Positions 8,640-19,889 of a stretch of 64,000 bases of DNA are shown here, piece by piece (the first letter of the stretch is position 1; every line of letters starts with the position of its first letter). The stretch is taken from NCBI GenBank assembly GCA_947650285.1, contig CANTFL010001211.1, forward strand, positions 806,001 to 870,000, written 5' to 3'. Made by a program: the position numbers and the translations under genes. The DNA comes from Hyaloperonospora brassicae (taxonomy: Eukaryota; Oomycota; Peronosporomycetes; Peronosporales; Peronosporaceae). Below the pieces are notes generated by a model. It made no database searches, had not been told where the DNA came from, and saw only the letters and a program-made list of their open reading frames with translations.

Positions 8640-11624
8640 TCACTTCGCAAACGTTTTGCTTCGCACCGAAAAAATGACGAGCAAAGGATGCCCGTCGAGG
8701 TGCACGCGCATGGAGTCGTTGTATAGCGGTACGCGGTACTTGACTTCACCGCCCTCTTCCTGACGAGCGATACGCTTCAGCGAGAGCGTGCAGTGGCCGT
8801 TGATCGATTCGTTTCTCACCCATACCAGCATATGCAGCTGCTCCAGCGGTCGAGCGTGCTGTATTACTGCGTTCAGCGACAGATTCAGACCGTTGAAGCC
8901 TTGACACCGCTCACCGATGACATCGCACTGCCTTGCATCCTCTCCGACCAGTGGCGCAACGATGCGCGTCTTCTTTGGCACCACCACGTTGCCATTCCAG
9001 CTAAGTTCCATGTTAAATACCCGCAAAACCGTCGATACAGGACGTTTCTGTGCTTTCATCTGTCGAACGACGCGGGCTTGGTCAAAATAGCTGCCACCCA
9101 CCGAGTTCGAGAACCTGTCCCCGGCAGTTGTGCCAACCGTGGAAAGGGACCGCGAGCTGCGATGTGCCAGTTGTCGCGGAGACCCTGATGTCAATGCATC
9201 CTTGTCGTGACGCGGGAAACTTAGCACAAACGTGCCGTACACAGGGCTGTGGTCGCTAACGTCCATTCCATCACCATGGTTCACGGAACGGTAGTTGTCG
9301 ATAAACCGCAAGGAGGAATCTGGAGAAGTCGGGTCTGGCACCTTTTCTGGAACCAACTTTGAGTCGCTGACGAGGAGCGAGTGAATCAGGATGCGATCGC
9401 ACCATCCAGGCACACGTTTTTTCACCTTACCACCCTTGTAAAATGGCTCCTTGTACAACACACGCCACACGAGTGATGGCCATAACGGCAGCTTCTCATT
9501 CACAGGGCCGCGCTTTGGAAACTTCTTGTACGTCGGGTAGAAGTCCGGAAATTTGTGCGGCTCGGTGAAACCCTCAAAGACGCCACCATTGCGGCGGTCA
9601 TTCAGCAGACCGTCGAACTTGTCGTGCAGCTCCAGATTGCGACCCTCTTCGAGCATGTGGAGAACCATCTGCGGATCCAACAACACGATGCGGTAGTTCA
9701 TATCGCCCATCCATACCACGTGGTGGAACTGCTCCGTGAGGTCAAAGCTGTAATGACCCATTACACGACCAAGACTGGCATTCAAGTTCCGAATCTGTTC
9801 GCGGCGGTACGTATCATTCCGCGCGTCCAAATGGCAATTCACAAACACAATGGTCGTGTGGTTGATCCTGAGCGCTACAGCAACACCGCCCTTTGACCCG
9901 CTTGTGAGCTTGAACTTGTGCGCACCTGCTCGAATCAGCTTGATCTTCTCCTCGACATCGGCGCAATAGAAAACAGCCATACCCGTAAATTTGGTACCGA
10001 CAAAGGCTCCATCGCCACGACCGTGCACAGCATCGATAATTGCGTCGGGAGGCTGGTTCTTGTGGTTCACCATAAAGTTGCCGTTTTTGAGCTCCATGCG
10101 GTAATAGCGGCTTCCGTGCTCGTTGCGGTTCAAATACGCCTCCACGGCGTGGTAGACGTTTTCCGACACGCCTTCTTGCACTCCAAGCACATACAGCTGG
10201 TAGCCATGCGGCAAGAAGTTTTGCAGCATTGCTGCAGAGCGCTGCTCATCAATGATGCCTTTTCCATCATCAAATGGGTCTGCTGCACCCATGTTCCACG
10301 TCCCCACCCACATCCGTACATCTCGCTCATTGATTCGTTCTCCTGGGCTCAATGATGGCGGTGCTGTCGCCCCAGCAGAGAAGCTACTCGTCCGGAGTCC
10401 TGCCTCAAAGTACGAACGTGGTGACGTAATGCGACCCCCTGTCTCGTCGAAACTTCTGTCCAAAGTGTGATCGACAGACGACGAGCTTTGTTGATCGACG
10501 ACAGTTGGAGGTATTTGCAGCTCCTGGAGTACAGCATGATGCGGTCTCGTGCCAGCAACGACTTCGTTCGTTTTGGAGCTCGTGCGCTGGAACGAGTCGC
10601 TCTTGAGGGTAGCTTCATGCGCTCTCGGCGTGACTGACGCCGACGAGGCCATTTTTCCACTCTCGTTGCCACCGTTAGTAGTGCAAAATGCAACGGCAAC
10701 GGCAGAAGGAGGTGACGTGCGTAGCTTCTCAAGTAGAAACTCGGGCTGCTCGAGATCGGACAGATTGTTACAGCTGAAGCTACTCTTGACATTGTTCGTT
10801 CCGTTCCAGTATCCCGAGCGCAGGTTGCCTGCAGTTCCCGTCGTGCCAGCGGCTGTTGCCAAACGTCTGGTGCGCGTACGATGGGATGCTGCTGCAGCTT
10901 CTGCCACCGTCAGTCCCATCGCCTCGAAGCCGTTTGCACAGCTCTGCGACTTATTCAGTCCTCTTCGTCGCCGGCTCATGTCAACAGACGCGTTTCCTCC
11001 GTCTACCTCGACGCCCCCGGAAGTCGGCAGGACGCCACTGGCAAGCAACTGCAGAGCTCCTTTGCCGTTTTTGAGATGGAAATTCTCAAGCTCGAGCTCC
11101 TGGACTCGTCGACTCAGTCGCGCTGCGGCATCAGCCCACTCCCCAGAGCCTCGTCGAGGCGTTGCAACTCTCTGTTCCTGTCGCGACCCGACAGTGCGTC
11201 GTCTTTCCAGTGCTACTTCCCGTCCAGCAATACCGGCACTGCGTGGGGGGAGACCCCACGCAGCGGACCGGGGACTGGTCGTGACGCCGCTACTGCTGCT
11301 GCCGCTGCTACTGTCACTGCTGCTGTCAATCGTCTGCGTACAGCCAGTGGTCCGCGGTCCAGCAGACGACGCTTGTGTCACGCGCAGCAGCGAAGCAGGG
11401 GACGTGGGCGGCACAGGAGGAGGTATCAGCATTGCCAGAGCGTCTGGAGCGACGCGGGGATCCGCTATCGACGACGCGAGTCTCCGCACGTCGAGCGTCT
11501 TGGCCGACAAGAGCACTTTCTGGAGCTCGTGGAGCGTCTCGGGGTCCTCTAGCTGGGAGAACGCGCGCGTGACGCGCACTCGTGGCGCCCGCGCGGTGGC
11601 TTTGTCCAGCTGACGGTGGGCCAT
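8640..11624 (-). CDS. Inositol polyphosphate 5-phosphatase family protein
   Basis: Removes the 5-phosphate from phosphoinositides and/or soluble inositol phosphates, probably at membranes. From the chosen start the protein has 994 residues. The first about 430 are low-complexity, with Ser-rich stretches and a short coiled coil (LSRRVQELELENFHLKN). The catalytic domain runs from about 430 to 800: WVGTWNMG near 432, LGVQEGV, VVWMGDMNYR near 638 (family motif I), RVPGWCDRIL near 740 (motif II) and SDHSPVYGTF near 793. Residues 850-994 look like a C2-type beta domain. The frame stays open upstream to an ATG at 12011, but that extension is encoded by a (CT)n-type microsatellite (SLSLSLS) and looks like 5' UTR, so I start at the ATG at 11624 (MAHRQLDKATARAP). 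No introns are needed. Which substrate it uses cannot be told. Confidence 0.85.
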   Translation of the reverse strand: MAHRQLDKATARAPRVRVTRAFSQLEDPETLHELQKVLLSAKTLDVRRLASSIADPRVAPDALAMLIPPPVPPTSPASLLRVTQASSAGPRTTGCTQTIDSSSDSSSGSSSSGVTTSPRSAAWGLPPRSAGIAGREVALERRRTVGSRQEQRVATPRRGSGEWADAAARLSRRVQELELENFHLKNGKGALQLLASGVLPTSGGVEVDGGNASVDMSRRRRGLNKSQSCANGFEAMGLTVAEAAAASHRTRTRRLATAAGTTGTAGNLRSGYWNGTNNVKSSFSCNNLSDLEQPEFLLEKLRTSPPSAVAVAFCTTNGGNESGKMASSASVTPRAHEATLKSDSFQRTSSKTNEVVAGTRPHHAVLQELQIPPTVVDQQSSSSVDHTLDRSFDETGGRITSPRSYFEAGLRTSSFSAGATAPPSLSPGERINERDVRMWVGTWNMGAADPFDDGKGIIDEQRSAAMLQNFLPHGYQLYVLGVQEGVSENVYHAVEAYLNRNEHGSRYYRMELKNGNFMVNHKNQPPDAIIDAVHGRGDGAFVGTKFTGMAVFYCADVEEKIKLIRAGAHKFKLTSGSKGGVAVALRINHTTIVFVNCHLDARNDTYRREQIRNLNASLGRVMGHYSFDLTEQFHHVVWMGDMNYRIVLLDPQMVLHMLEEGRNLELHDKFDGLLNDRRNGGVFEGFTEPHKFPDFYPTYKKFPKRGPVNEKLPLWPSLVWRVLYKEPFYKGGKVKKRVPGWCDRILIHSLLVSDSKLVPEKVPDPTSPDSSLRFIDNYRSVNHGDGMDVSDHSPVYGTFVLSFPRHDKDALTSGSPRQLAHRSSRSLSTVGTTAGDRFSNSVGGSYFDQARVVRQMKAQKRPVSTVLRVFNMELSWNGNVVVPKKTRIVAPLVGEDARQCDVIGERCQGFNGLNLSLNAVIQHARPLEQLHMLVWVRNESINGHCTLSLKRIARQEEGGEVKYRVPLYNDSMRVHLDGHPLLVIFSVRSKTFAK

Positions 11625-11746
11625 AACGGCGTGTGCTGCGATTGAAGACTGTTGCGACGGAAGGTGGGACGCTCGAGCGGCAGAGGCCGCGGGGTGAGTG
11701 TGGGCACAATGTCGCAGAGGAGAGCGAGCGAGCGAGCGAGGCGGGC

Positions 11747-11778
<32 letters not shown>

Positions 11779-12811
11779 GAAGAGACGTGGCGCGTACGCG
11801 ACTCGCCCGAGAAACGGTCGCTGGGAATTCTTTCGTCTTGTAGTGTGTGTGTGAGCTGAACGCTATTGGGATCGATCGAGTTGGAAAGTAGTGGTGTCGT
11901 AGGCGAAGGAGAAGTGATTGATATGGATTCTCCTTGACAAAACGTGTGCACATATCGCGGATCTATACAGCGCGACGCGATGGCGACTACTGAATACCGG
12001 TGTCCTTCCATCGTGCGAGGCAGTCAGTGAAAGGGCTTTTCTTTTTGTCGGTGACTGACTTACCGACTGAAAAATGTGTGCGCATGCGAGAGAGAGCGAG
12101 CGCGCATGTCGTCACGGAACTCGAGAATCAGACAAGCAAAAAGTGTCTCGTTTCTTCTCTTTTTCGCATGACGGAAACAAACGTCCGATCGACTGACCCG
12201 AACTTGTGTGTGTGTGCGGTCTGCAAAGATGCAGACATACTTGCGAAACAGCCACGTCCCGTCTGTCGATTGCTCGAGTATTACATGACGTGCTATTGGC
12301 CACACGTGACGACGAGTCGTTATTGCAGATTGTGCAACGACCTTTTGGGCCGAGGACAGTCGTTCGTCGGAAGTGCTGAAGCGTTGAACAGTACCACGTT
12401 TTCGCATGGCCACCGTTGCAAGTTCAACCGACGTTATTCACGCAGCTACTTCAACAACCGTACGACTCGGCTGTGGGCAGCTTCGGTCGCGTAGCCTGCA
12501 GAACGTCAGCGCCGGCTGCGTTTATTGTCGACAACTGGGCCGAATGTAAACTTTGGTGCAGCAAGTGGGGCTGACAGGTCGTCGCGCCATCGCTGTGCCG
12601 CGACGACCTTTTACCGCAACTCAAGAAATGGGTCAAGTGTCCGAGCAACGGATGTGCCACAGCTGACGTAACAGCTCTCAGTACAATTGGCACAAACTCT
12701 ACCGGTATCATACCCGCACGCCCCTCAGTAACCTCGCCCCTAAACATCCATCCACGCCAATCTAAGTCGGACGTCGCGTTTCTATTTGCGAGTGTCGGTA
12801 AGTTGCCGTCC
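11625..12811. promoter_or_regulatory. Divergent intergenic region between phosphatase and rotatin genes
   Basis: The two genes point away from each other, so their promoters must share these about 1.2 kb. A GA/CT microsatellite lies at about 11747-11778. Overlapping ORFs (12000-12494, 12060-12413, 12451-12909) look like chance. I cannot identify an initiator or TATA element with confidence. Confidence 0.5.
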
Positions 12812-15800
12812 ATGGCCGTCGGCGATGGACGCATGGACGCGCTCGTGCTCAAGCTGCGCCACCCCCTGCCCAAGATCCGCTCCCGTGCGCTGCGCAGTCT
12901 ATTGTTCAAGCTGCGGGAGCGTCTAGTGTGCTGGCACGAGCTGGAGCCGCTGCAGACGGCGCTCGTCCCGAGTCTCCTAACGTGCCTCGAGCCGCCGCTG
13001 GAGCTCGACGCTCTGCACGTGCTGCAACTGCTGATGGCGCAAAGCCAATCCGACGTGCTTTTGTCGAGTTTGCATCACTGTGGGGCGGCACAGACGCTCC
13101 AACGAGCCGCTCATGCGACTCCCGAGCTACGGGCGACGTACGAGCAGGTCAGTAGGCTGTGCATGTCGTACAACGAGGAATGTGACTGATTATTCAGCGC
13201 GTGCACTGTTGTGCGTCGATGCTGCTTGAATCAGTTATTGCGACAGATTTATGCTTCTCCAGTGGTGTCGAAAGACGACAAGAAAGCGGTGTGCAGTCGA
13301 TCGGACGAGGAAAACGAGCACATTGCTGCTTCGTTGAGAGCATCGAAGACGAAGAACGCGCTGTCTGAGGTACGCAGCGCTCTGAAAGTGGACAAACTGG
13401 AGGCACGGGGATGGAGGTTTGCGCAGGTGACGCTGCTGTCAGTTGATGAGCAGTATCTGTTTGAGTTTGAGGTGAAGCTTCAGCTCAAGACAAAAGTACA
13501 AGACATTGTGGTGGCGTGTGCAACGCTTCGGAACAAGTTGCTACGCGACTTTCCAGCCGAGTTGTTTCTACAGAGACCGACTGTGCTGCAGTACTTGTTG
13601 CAGCTTGTGCAGCAGCCGGTATTGCCGTGTGGGCTGGAATCGACGAGCGAGCAGGACAAGGACCGAAATGTTGCGATGGAAAAAGCAATGTATGTGTCAA
13701 TGGGAGTGAACTACTTTGATGACATGTCGAGCGCGACGTTTGCAAACACACAAGGGAACGTAGCGGGTGCTGTGGTGATGGCAAGCCTCAAAGCGATCGA
13801 GTCGCTGTTGTACGCGCTGCAGCTCACACGGAGAGTGTGTCTCGACCCTACGTACATCGTGCATGCACCTGCCGTCCATGTACCGCTTTTTGACTCGTAT
13901 GACATACGACGAGTGCTGTATCCGCGTGCAAGGGTAGAACTTGATGAAAATGCAGTGAAGCAACGATTCGATGACTGTGCCAGTCAACTGCCGAAGTACT
14001 CGTTAAGTGGGGCAGTGTATCGGATATTTATGAGTGTGTTGCCATTGATGCGCTCCGCGAGATACCCACGACAGCACTTGTTGAATCTCCTCATCGTGGC
14101 ACTACCAAGTTTGCCAGAAAAAAGCCGAGACGCACAGGAGCTGGATAAGTCGCGGCTTGAGTGCATTTTCGCGATACTCTGCAGCGTCTGCCGACCTTCA
14201 CGACCGGAGCAAGCACTGGACGACATGGTCGACGACGATCTTGAGCTTACGCACTCGATGACATGGAAACTCGTGGAGCTTGTCCTTCGATTGCTTCGAT
14301 TGTTCCCACCATCGATGTACCGTGTTGAGGCAGCTTGTGGTAGAAGTAATGGTTCTACCATGGCGGATAAAAGTAGTAGCATAATCGTTCCACGACAGCT
14401 GTGGGAGACCGTGAAGTCATGGACTGCTAACCCAGCCTTGCGTGATGTATCTGCGAGAGAGTGGAAAGACGAGTCACTCGTTCAAAATCTTTCGAAGATT
14501 GGCAGCACGATCGCCACATTCGTCGATCAGAGGCAATCATCTGCACAAGACGCAAAGTCAATCCTTGCTTTTGTTGCATTTGCGAAACATGATCGTGAGC
14601 AATTGGCAGATGTTGGCTCTCGGGCGAAACCAGTCGCTGCGGCCCTAACTATTGCGAAGAAAGTTGTTCAAGCCAAGTGCGTCTTTGATGACTCCGGTAC
14701 TGAAGCTATCGCATATGCCGTGCTCCAAACGATCTGGTCAGCTCTGGCTGAAGACGCAGCGGACAAGACGAGTACGATTACCGAAAGTAACATGGAATGT
14801 ATTCACTTCATCTTTTGTGATATGATAAGTGCATTGGGCGTGATGGAAACACCGGCAGTAGATACATCGATGTCTGTCCATTTTTTTCGAGGCTTCCTGG
14901 ATCTTCTGGATAAGCTCGACACTGACACTTGCCGTGTATCCGCCGATTGCTGGCACCAATTCGTTACCCATGTGATAGCTGAGCCTGGATTTCTTGTGCT
15001 CTTGCTATTGGTACTTGCGCGACGAGACGTTAGTCCTAGCGACAAGCACAGCGCGGCGGTGTTGTGGGGGATGTTACGAATAACTTTGACGCAACTCGCA
15101 AACGTTTCGAGCGAAGAGCTAGGACTGCTCGAACCTGTGATGCCACTGATCCAACACTTTGCATACACTGAGCTATCAGGAGAGTCTTGCCGAGAGCTAC
15201 GTTTGACTCAGCCGGAACTTGTGCAAGTCTTGAATCGAGTGGAAACCGCCGTATCCGATCACTCGAGGATGCTTTCAGTTTGCCGCTGCTTGCTCCATCA
15301 GTCGTCATATGTTCGGAGAGCAGCTTCCTCGAGAGTCATCCGGCTGTTGTCCCTTGCGACCTCGGCGGACACTAACAACGTCTCAAACGACAAAGCCATA
15401 CGTGACGACCCGTTCGGCGGCGGGGTCACTCGTGACGGCAAAACGGTGAACTTCGATGTGATACTTATGGAGACCCCCTTGCCTGTCGTTCGTGCAAGTG
15501 AATGTCGACCTCACGGAAGCGAGTTGTCGTCGCAGCTGAGCAAGTTGGCTCACTTGTGCACAGTGGTTTCCGGTTCATCGGTAGCGAATGATGAGACCAT
15601 GAGAGAGGCGGCGCTGAACGAGTTGGTGATGTTCATCGAGCAATCATCGGTGGAGTTATTCACGCTACTTGAAGAGCTGGACAAGCTGTCCGATCTCCTT
15701 GATCTGCTTCGTTCTCTTTTGCAAGCGGACGATGATCGGAATGACTCATCAATGGTTCATCGAGCCCTTGTCTTGTTCAGGACGATGCTGTTACGTAGCC

Positions 15801-18800
15801 GATCACTGCGTGCAGCTATAAGACTTGATGGCGATATGGTCGAACTCATAATGCCGCTGATATTCCACCCCTCTGTTTCGGTTCGAGTGCAAATGTACTA
15901 CGTCCTTCTTTTGCTCACGTGCTCGGCTGAGAATTTTGTGCCTGCTAAGGTGTCAATCGAGTCCTCTAGTGATCTCGAACTTGGACTCATTGGTGAAGCA
16001 AGGATTCCTGAGATGATCAAAACAACGTTTGGATTGTATTCTAGTCGTTGGGCGCGATGCCTTGTCGTTACTTGCTCGCTGAAACAGCAATTGCAGGTAA
16101 GCTGTGCACAGCTGACCAAGCAAACGGAAGCATCGTGGTTGCAGGAAGTAAAAGCCCTCATCAGTCAGGCATCATGTCGTGGCGACGGACTTGACGTAAA
16201 GCACGACACGAGCGGCGAGTGTGTGTTTGCTTTATTCGATGCAGAGTACACATTCGTTGCCCGGAGATTTCGAGATGCCTCGTCCCACGGAAAATGCCTG
16301 AATGCACTTTACCACCTGATGACGATATGTGAGGCTTGGTCTTTTGCACGTGAACGCTTTGTCAGAGAATGGGAACTAGAATTTGAACGGTATTTCGCGG
16401 TACCTCCGAAGAGTGAACGAGACGAGATGATCATTGGCTCCGTTGTGGCCGCTATGAGTGCGATGTTCTTTGCCATGACTAGAGGAGAGCAGTTGCGAGC
16501 TCTCGTCGTGATAAAGCGCAAGGTGCTTCCACTGCTGGAAAGATCTCAGAGCAAGATATTCTCCCTTCAGGTGGCGCGGTTGTTGCTCAATGTAAGCGAG
16601 TCCAAGGTCGGTGATTTGTTTTTGTCCTTGGCTGCTGATACCGACATTATTGCGACGATCTGCACCAAGTACTCAGCAATTTATTCGACAGAGCCCGTGT
16701 TGCACGGTCTGATGCTAGATGTGCTGTCACGGTTTGCCAAAGGCTTGAGCGAGAATGCAGACACTCGTTTGTCATCACCTTCGCGTGACAAAATCTGCAA
16801 GCGTTTGCTCGAGATGCTGTCACCGTTGCTCACAGTTGTGTGTCGCCATCGCGTTCCTGGTTCCTTCCTCGAACGTGATATTTTTGTTGTTGGGTCTCAG
16901 TGTATTGCAAGCATTTTGCTGCTACTTCCGCGTACTTCCCTTCTGACAAGTGATTGCCATCTGGAGCACATCGATAGCAATGCCCTTGTCGATGGTAGCT
17001 GGGCGTCTCGTTATCTGTTTGACCATTCATCGCCAATTCGAGAGCTCGGTTTCCTCGTTCTCGAACACACCTCCTCTTTCGACTTCTCTGCGACTCGTTT
17101 GCTAGAGAGGGCTTTCGAGACATCCACCGACGACACCGAGGCGGATGCTGTTCGTGCTGCGGCGTGCACAGCTTTGACGAAAGCGATTGCACGGTCCCTC
17201 GAGCTTCCCCCTGGCCAAGAAGTGGTGATGCCAGAGGCCCTGAACGGAACTGCGTTCTCGCGAACAGCACTACGCTCACTCTCGCACATGTTGGAAGGCA
17301 GCAAATTCTGTCCTCGCGCTTCCAGCGCGTTCGCACGGCTGGTTCGACTGCTTTATGTACAACAAAGCAGCTTGGCGTTGATTCTCGGGGATATGCAGAA
17401 AGAGCTGCAAGCGGCCAAAGAAGAATGCCATCTATATACGCTTCTGGTGCAGGTACGAGCGCAGGACATAGGGACCTCATGCTCAGTCGTTCTTGCCACT
17501 ACTGATCTGCTTACTGGTTGTTTTCATAGGCGCTGTCTCTCCGCGACTGGAAAGACAAGTGCAATCGTTACTGTTCATGTTGTATGCTTCTACCCAGCTG
17601 TGATGTGGATGCATGGAAACGTTCGTTGCTCCCGGCCATCTTGGATCTGATGTTTGAAGTGCTGAATCTCCTCCAGGCTGTCTGCCGTGATGCTGATAAT
17701 GATCTCGTGGCTTTTCTCTTCATGGTACGTTGTCCACTTTCCCTAGCGCATTGCCGCGACAACTTTAACTTCTTGTTGTGACGCGGTAGCACACAAATGT
17801 ACAGAACCAACTCATCGAGCTAGTACAAGATATTTATGCTTCTCTTGACGACAGCTCTTCAGCGTCAATGAGGCAAAGCCACTACGAGATCCTTAGCCTT
17901 TGCGCGGGTACACTGGGTATTCTTTCGGCGCAAGTTCTTGACCAGCCCAGTGATTGCGCAGTAGAGCAGTGTCGAGCACCAGTAGCGCCTGGAGTTGGCG
18001 CAGGGTTTGCAGATGTGGTGGCGAAACTGCTAGATCCACGTCACCCCGTTGGTTTTCGGGCATCATTTTCTCGGGTCGTGCCGTGTGTAAGTACCGTGTT
18101 TGTCTTGGCAGGACGTTTTCGTACTGGTTATGCCCACCACAACTTGTCTTGTTGTTGCCATCAGATATCGTGGCTCGTGCCCGAGTTGCTGAGAAATTCA
18201 GATGCTACTACAATCGCTGCGCTGGGCTTTGTCGTGCTCGACCTTTACCAGGAGGTAGCGGGGCTCAGACCTATGGACGCAAAGGTTGTTGGAGCCGCAA
18301 TGCCAGAGCCCCAGAGCCATATTTTCTCGCTGTCATCGACCAAGCGCATCTCTTATGCTTTTCAGGTTCTCATCGACGCAAGTCCGAAGCTCAGGGAACT
18401 TGGTTGCGTGAAGCATGCCCTGCTTTTTGCAATGTCTTCCATGAAGGAATCTTTTTCCGCGATTCGATCAGCTGGCGGGTTTGATGGCAAGCGAGCTGGA
18501 AGCTCTGGCAATCGTGCGAGCACCCACGACGCATACGTGCTTGATCTCTGCGGACGCATTCAAACGCACATCGAGGTAATGAGTGCAATCGTCGGTGGTG
18601 ACAATGAAAGTCAACAAATCGCAAAGGTATTTGACTGTCGGCTTCGGCAATACGATGCATGTATGATCTTGATGCTGTATTGGATGTCGTGCTTAGGTTG
18701 AGGGGCTTCCAAGTGTGGTTCTATCGAATTGGACCACAATGAAAATGGCTCACGCTCGCGGGTCTCAGCTCATGCTGCATGCGCTCTACCTTCTCGCTAA

Positions 18801-19755
18801 CTACGCCTATGGAAACGACACTGCTCGAAGAACAATGCTCATTTCGTTGCAGACCGGGTCTACAAAAGTCTCCGGCAGCGGAGGTACTCAAACGCTGGTA
18901 TCACTTTTGTTTGGCCTGGCGACCTCCCGGGGTGAGACGGCACACTGTCGTCACCAAATTGCAAGTGGTGCCAACACGACGTCTCCAGCCGATATGGCAG
19001 TGAGCAACGCTGCCTGCCTCGTGCTGAAGACTGTTTTGCTCAACATGGAATGCGTCTTGGCATCCCGGAAGACCGGAGCAATATCGAAGCTGATCGATTC
19101 GCTTCGAGGCCGACTCAAGCAAGACAGACAAACTAGCAAGACGAATCCCCTCGAGACTCGAAATCTTGCGAACATGCTTGGAGTGCTCAGCAGCGTAGCT
19201 GCGAATGAGGAAGGGGCTGGCATGCTTTACTCCAACTGGGCTACTATGCTCTCTTCCTTGTTGGACGACGCAATGCATTCGTTCGATGAGGCAGTGCAGC
19301 GCAATGGATGTTTGTTCTTGAGGAATCTTGCTCTTTCCCAAGCGTCTAAAAACCACTTTGCCGTGTGGGAAGAGCTGCTGGATGATATGATTGCCATATG
19401 TGCACGTGCAAATCTTCCGGATCAAGTCGACTCGACTGTTGCAGAGTACCTTTCGACTGCGCTCTGGGCACTCGTGTATGACAGCCAGAAAGCCCGTGCA
19501 GTGCTGCTATCGCGGCCGATAGCAGTACGAAGTTTGCAACAAGTTCTGGACCCCCAAAGTGCAGGTGCGTGTCCGTCAAATGGGTGCCACGTGTCTCATG
19601 ATCAGCGTACCAGACTCACCCTTTCGACTGTCGTTGCTTTCCTCTTACCAGCACTAGCTTTGCGGCAATCGCCTGCACAAGGGATTACTGAAAACCTTCG
19701 GCGCGTGCTGAAACTCGTGAAGGAGCAGTCAACGACACCACACCAGCATCTCTGA
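12812..19755 (+). CDS. RTTN: Rotatin (centriole/basal-body ARM-repeat protein), six exons
   Basis: Rotatin/Ana3 proteins are needed for centriole and ciliary basal-body integrity. The N terminus matches the rotatin N-terminal domain: LKLRHPLPKIRSRALRSLLFKLRERLVCW, in pieces, within the first 40 residues. The rest is Leu-rich helical ARM/HEAT-like sequence. My gene model has exons 12812-13147, 13235-17452, 17530-17724, 17790-18086, 18165-18626 and 18697-19755. All junctions are phase 0 with GT donors (GTCAGT, GTACGA, GTACGT, GTAAGT, GTATTT) and AG acceptors, and introns are 65-87 bp. This gives 2188 residues, close to the about 2200 usual for rotatin. The exon 2 acceptor could instead be 12 bp further on. 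The start could be the second ATG at 12833, where family similarity begins. It converges on the KNL2-like gene, whose stop is 134 bp away. Presence fits an organism that makes flagellated zoospores. Confidence 0.8.
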
Positions 19756-19889
19756 TCATCACACGAGTCCGTATTTATTTATCACATACCTGCAATTGCT
19801 TGTGATACAAAGAGGCGGCCAGGTCTCGGCGTAGAATCAATAAATAAGAGCATTGATCGCGCGCGCTGTCCGGCCTCGTCCTGTCTCGA

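Noticed and set aside
10549..11613. 354-codon plus-strand ORF
   Set aside because: It lies opposite the phosphatase N-terminal region in Ser/Ala/Arg-rich, GC-rich code and shows no domain. I treat it as a chance shadow and use it as a warning when judging the retroelement antisense ORFs.
11625..12011. In-frame N-terminal extension of the phosphatase
   Set aside because: The 129 extra codons are dominated by a microsatellite-encoded Ser-Leu repeat and lack domain character; more likely 5' UTR.
12803..12811. Upstream TTG start for rotatin
   Set aside because: Non-ATG start is unnecessary; ATG follows at 12812.
16830..17480. 216-codon minus ORF
   Set aside because: Shadow of the large rotatin exon.
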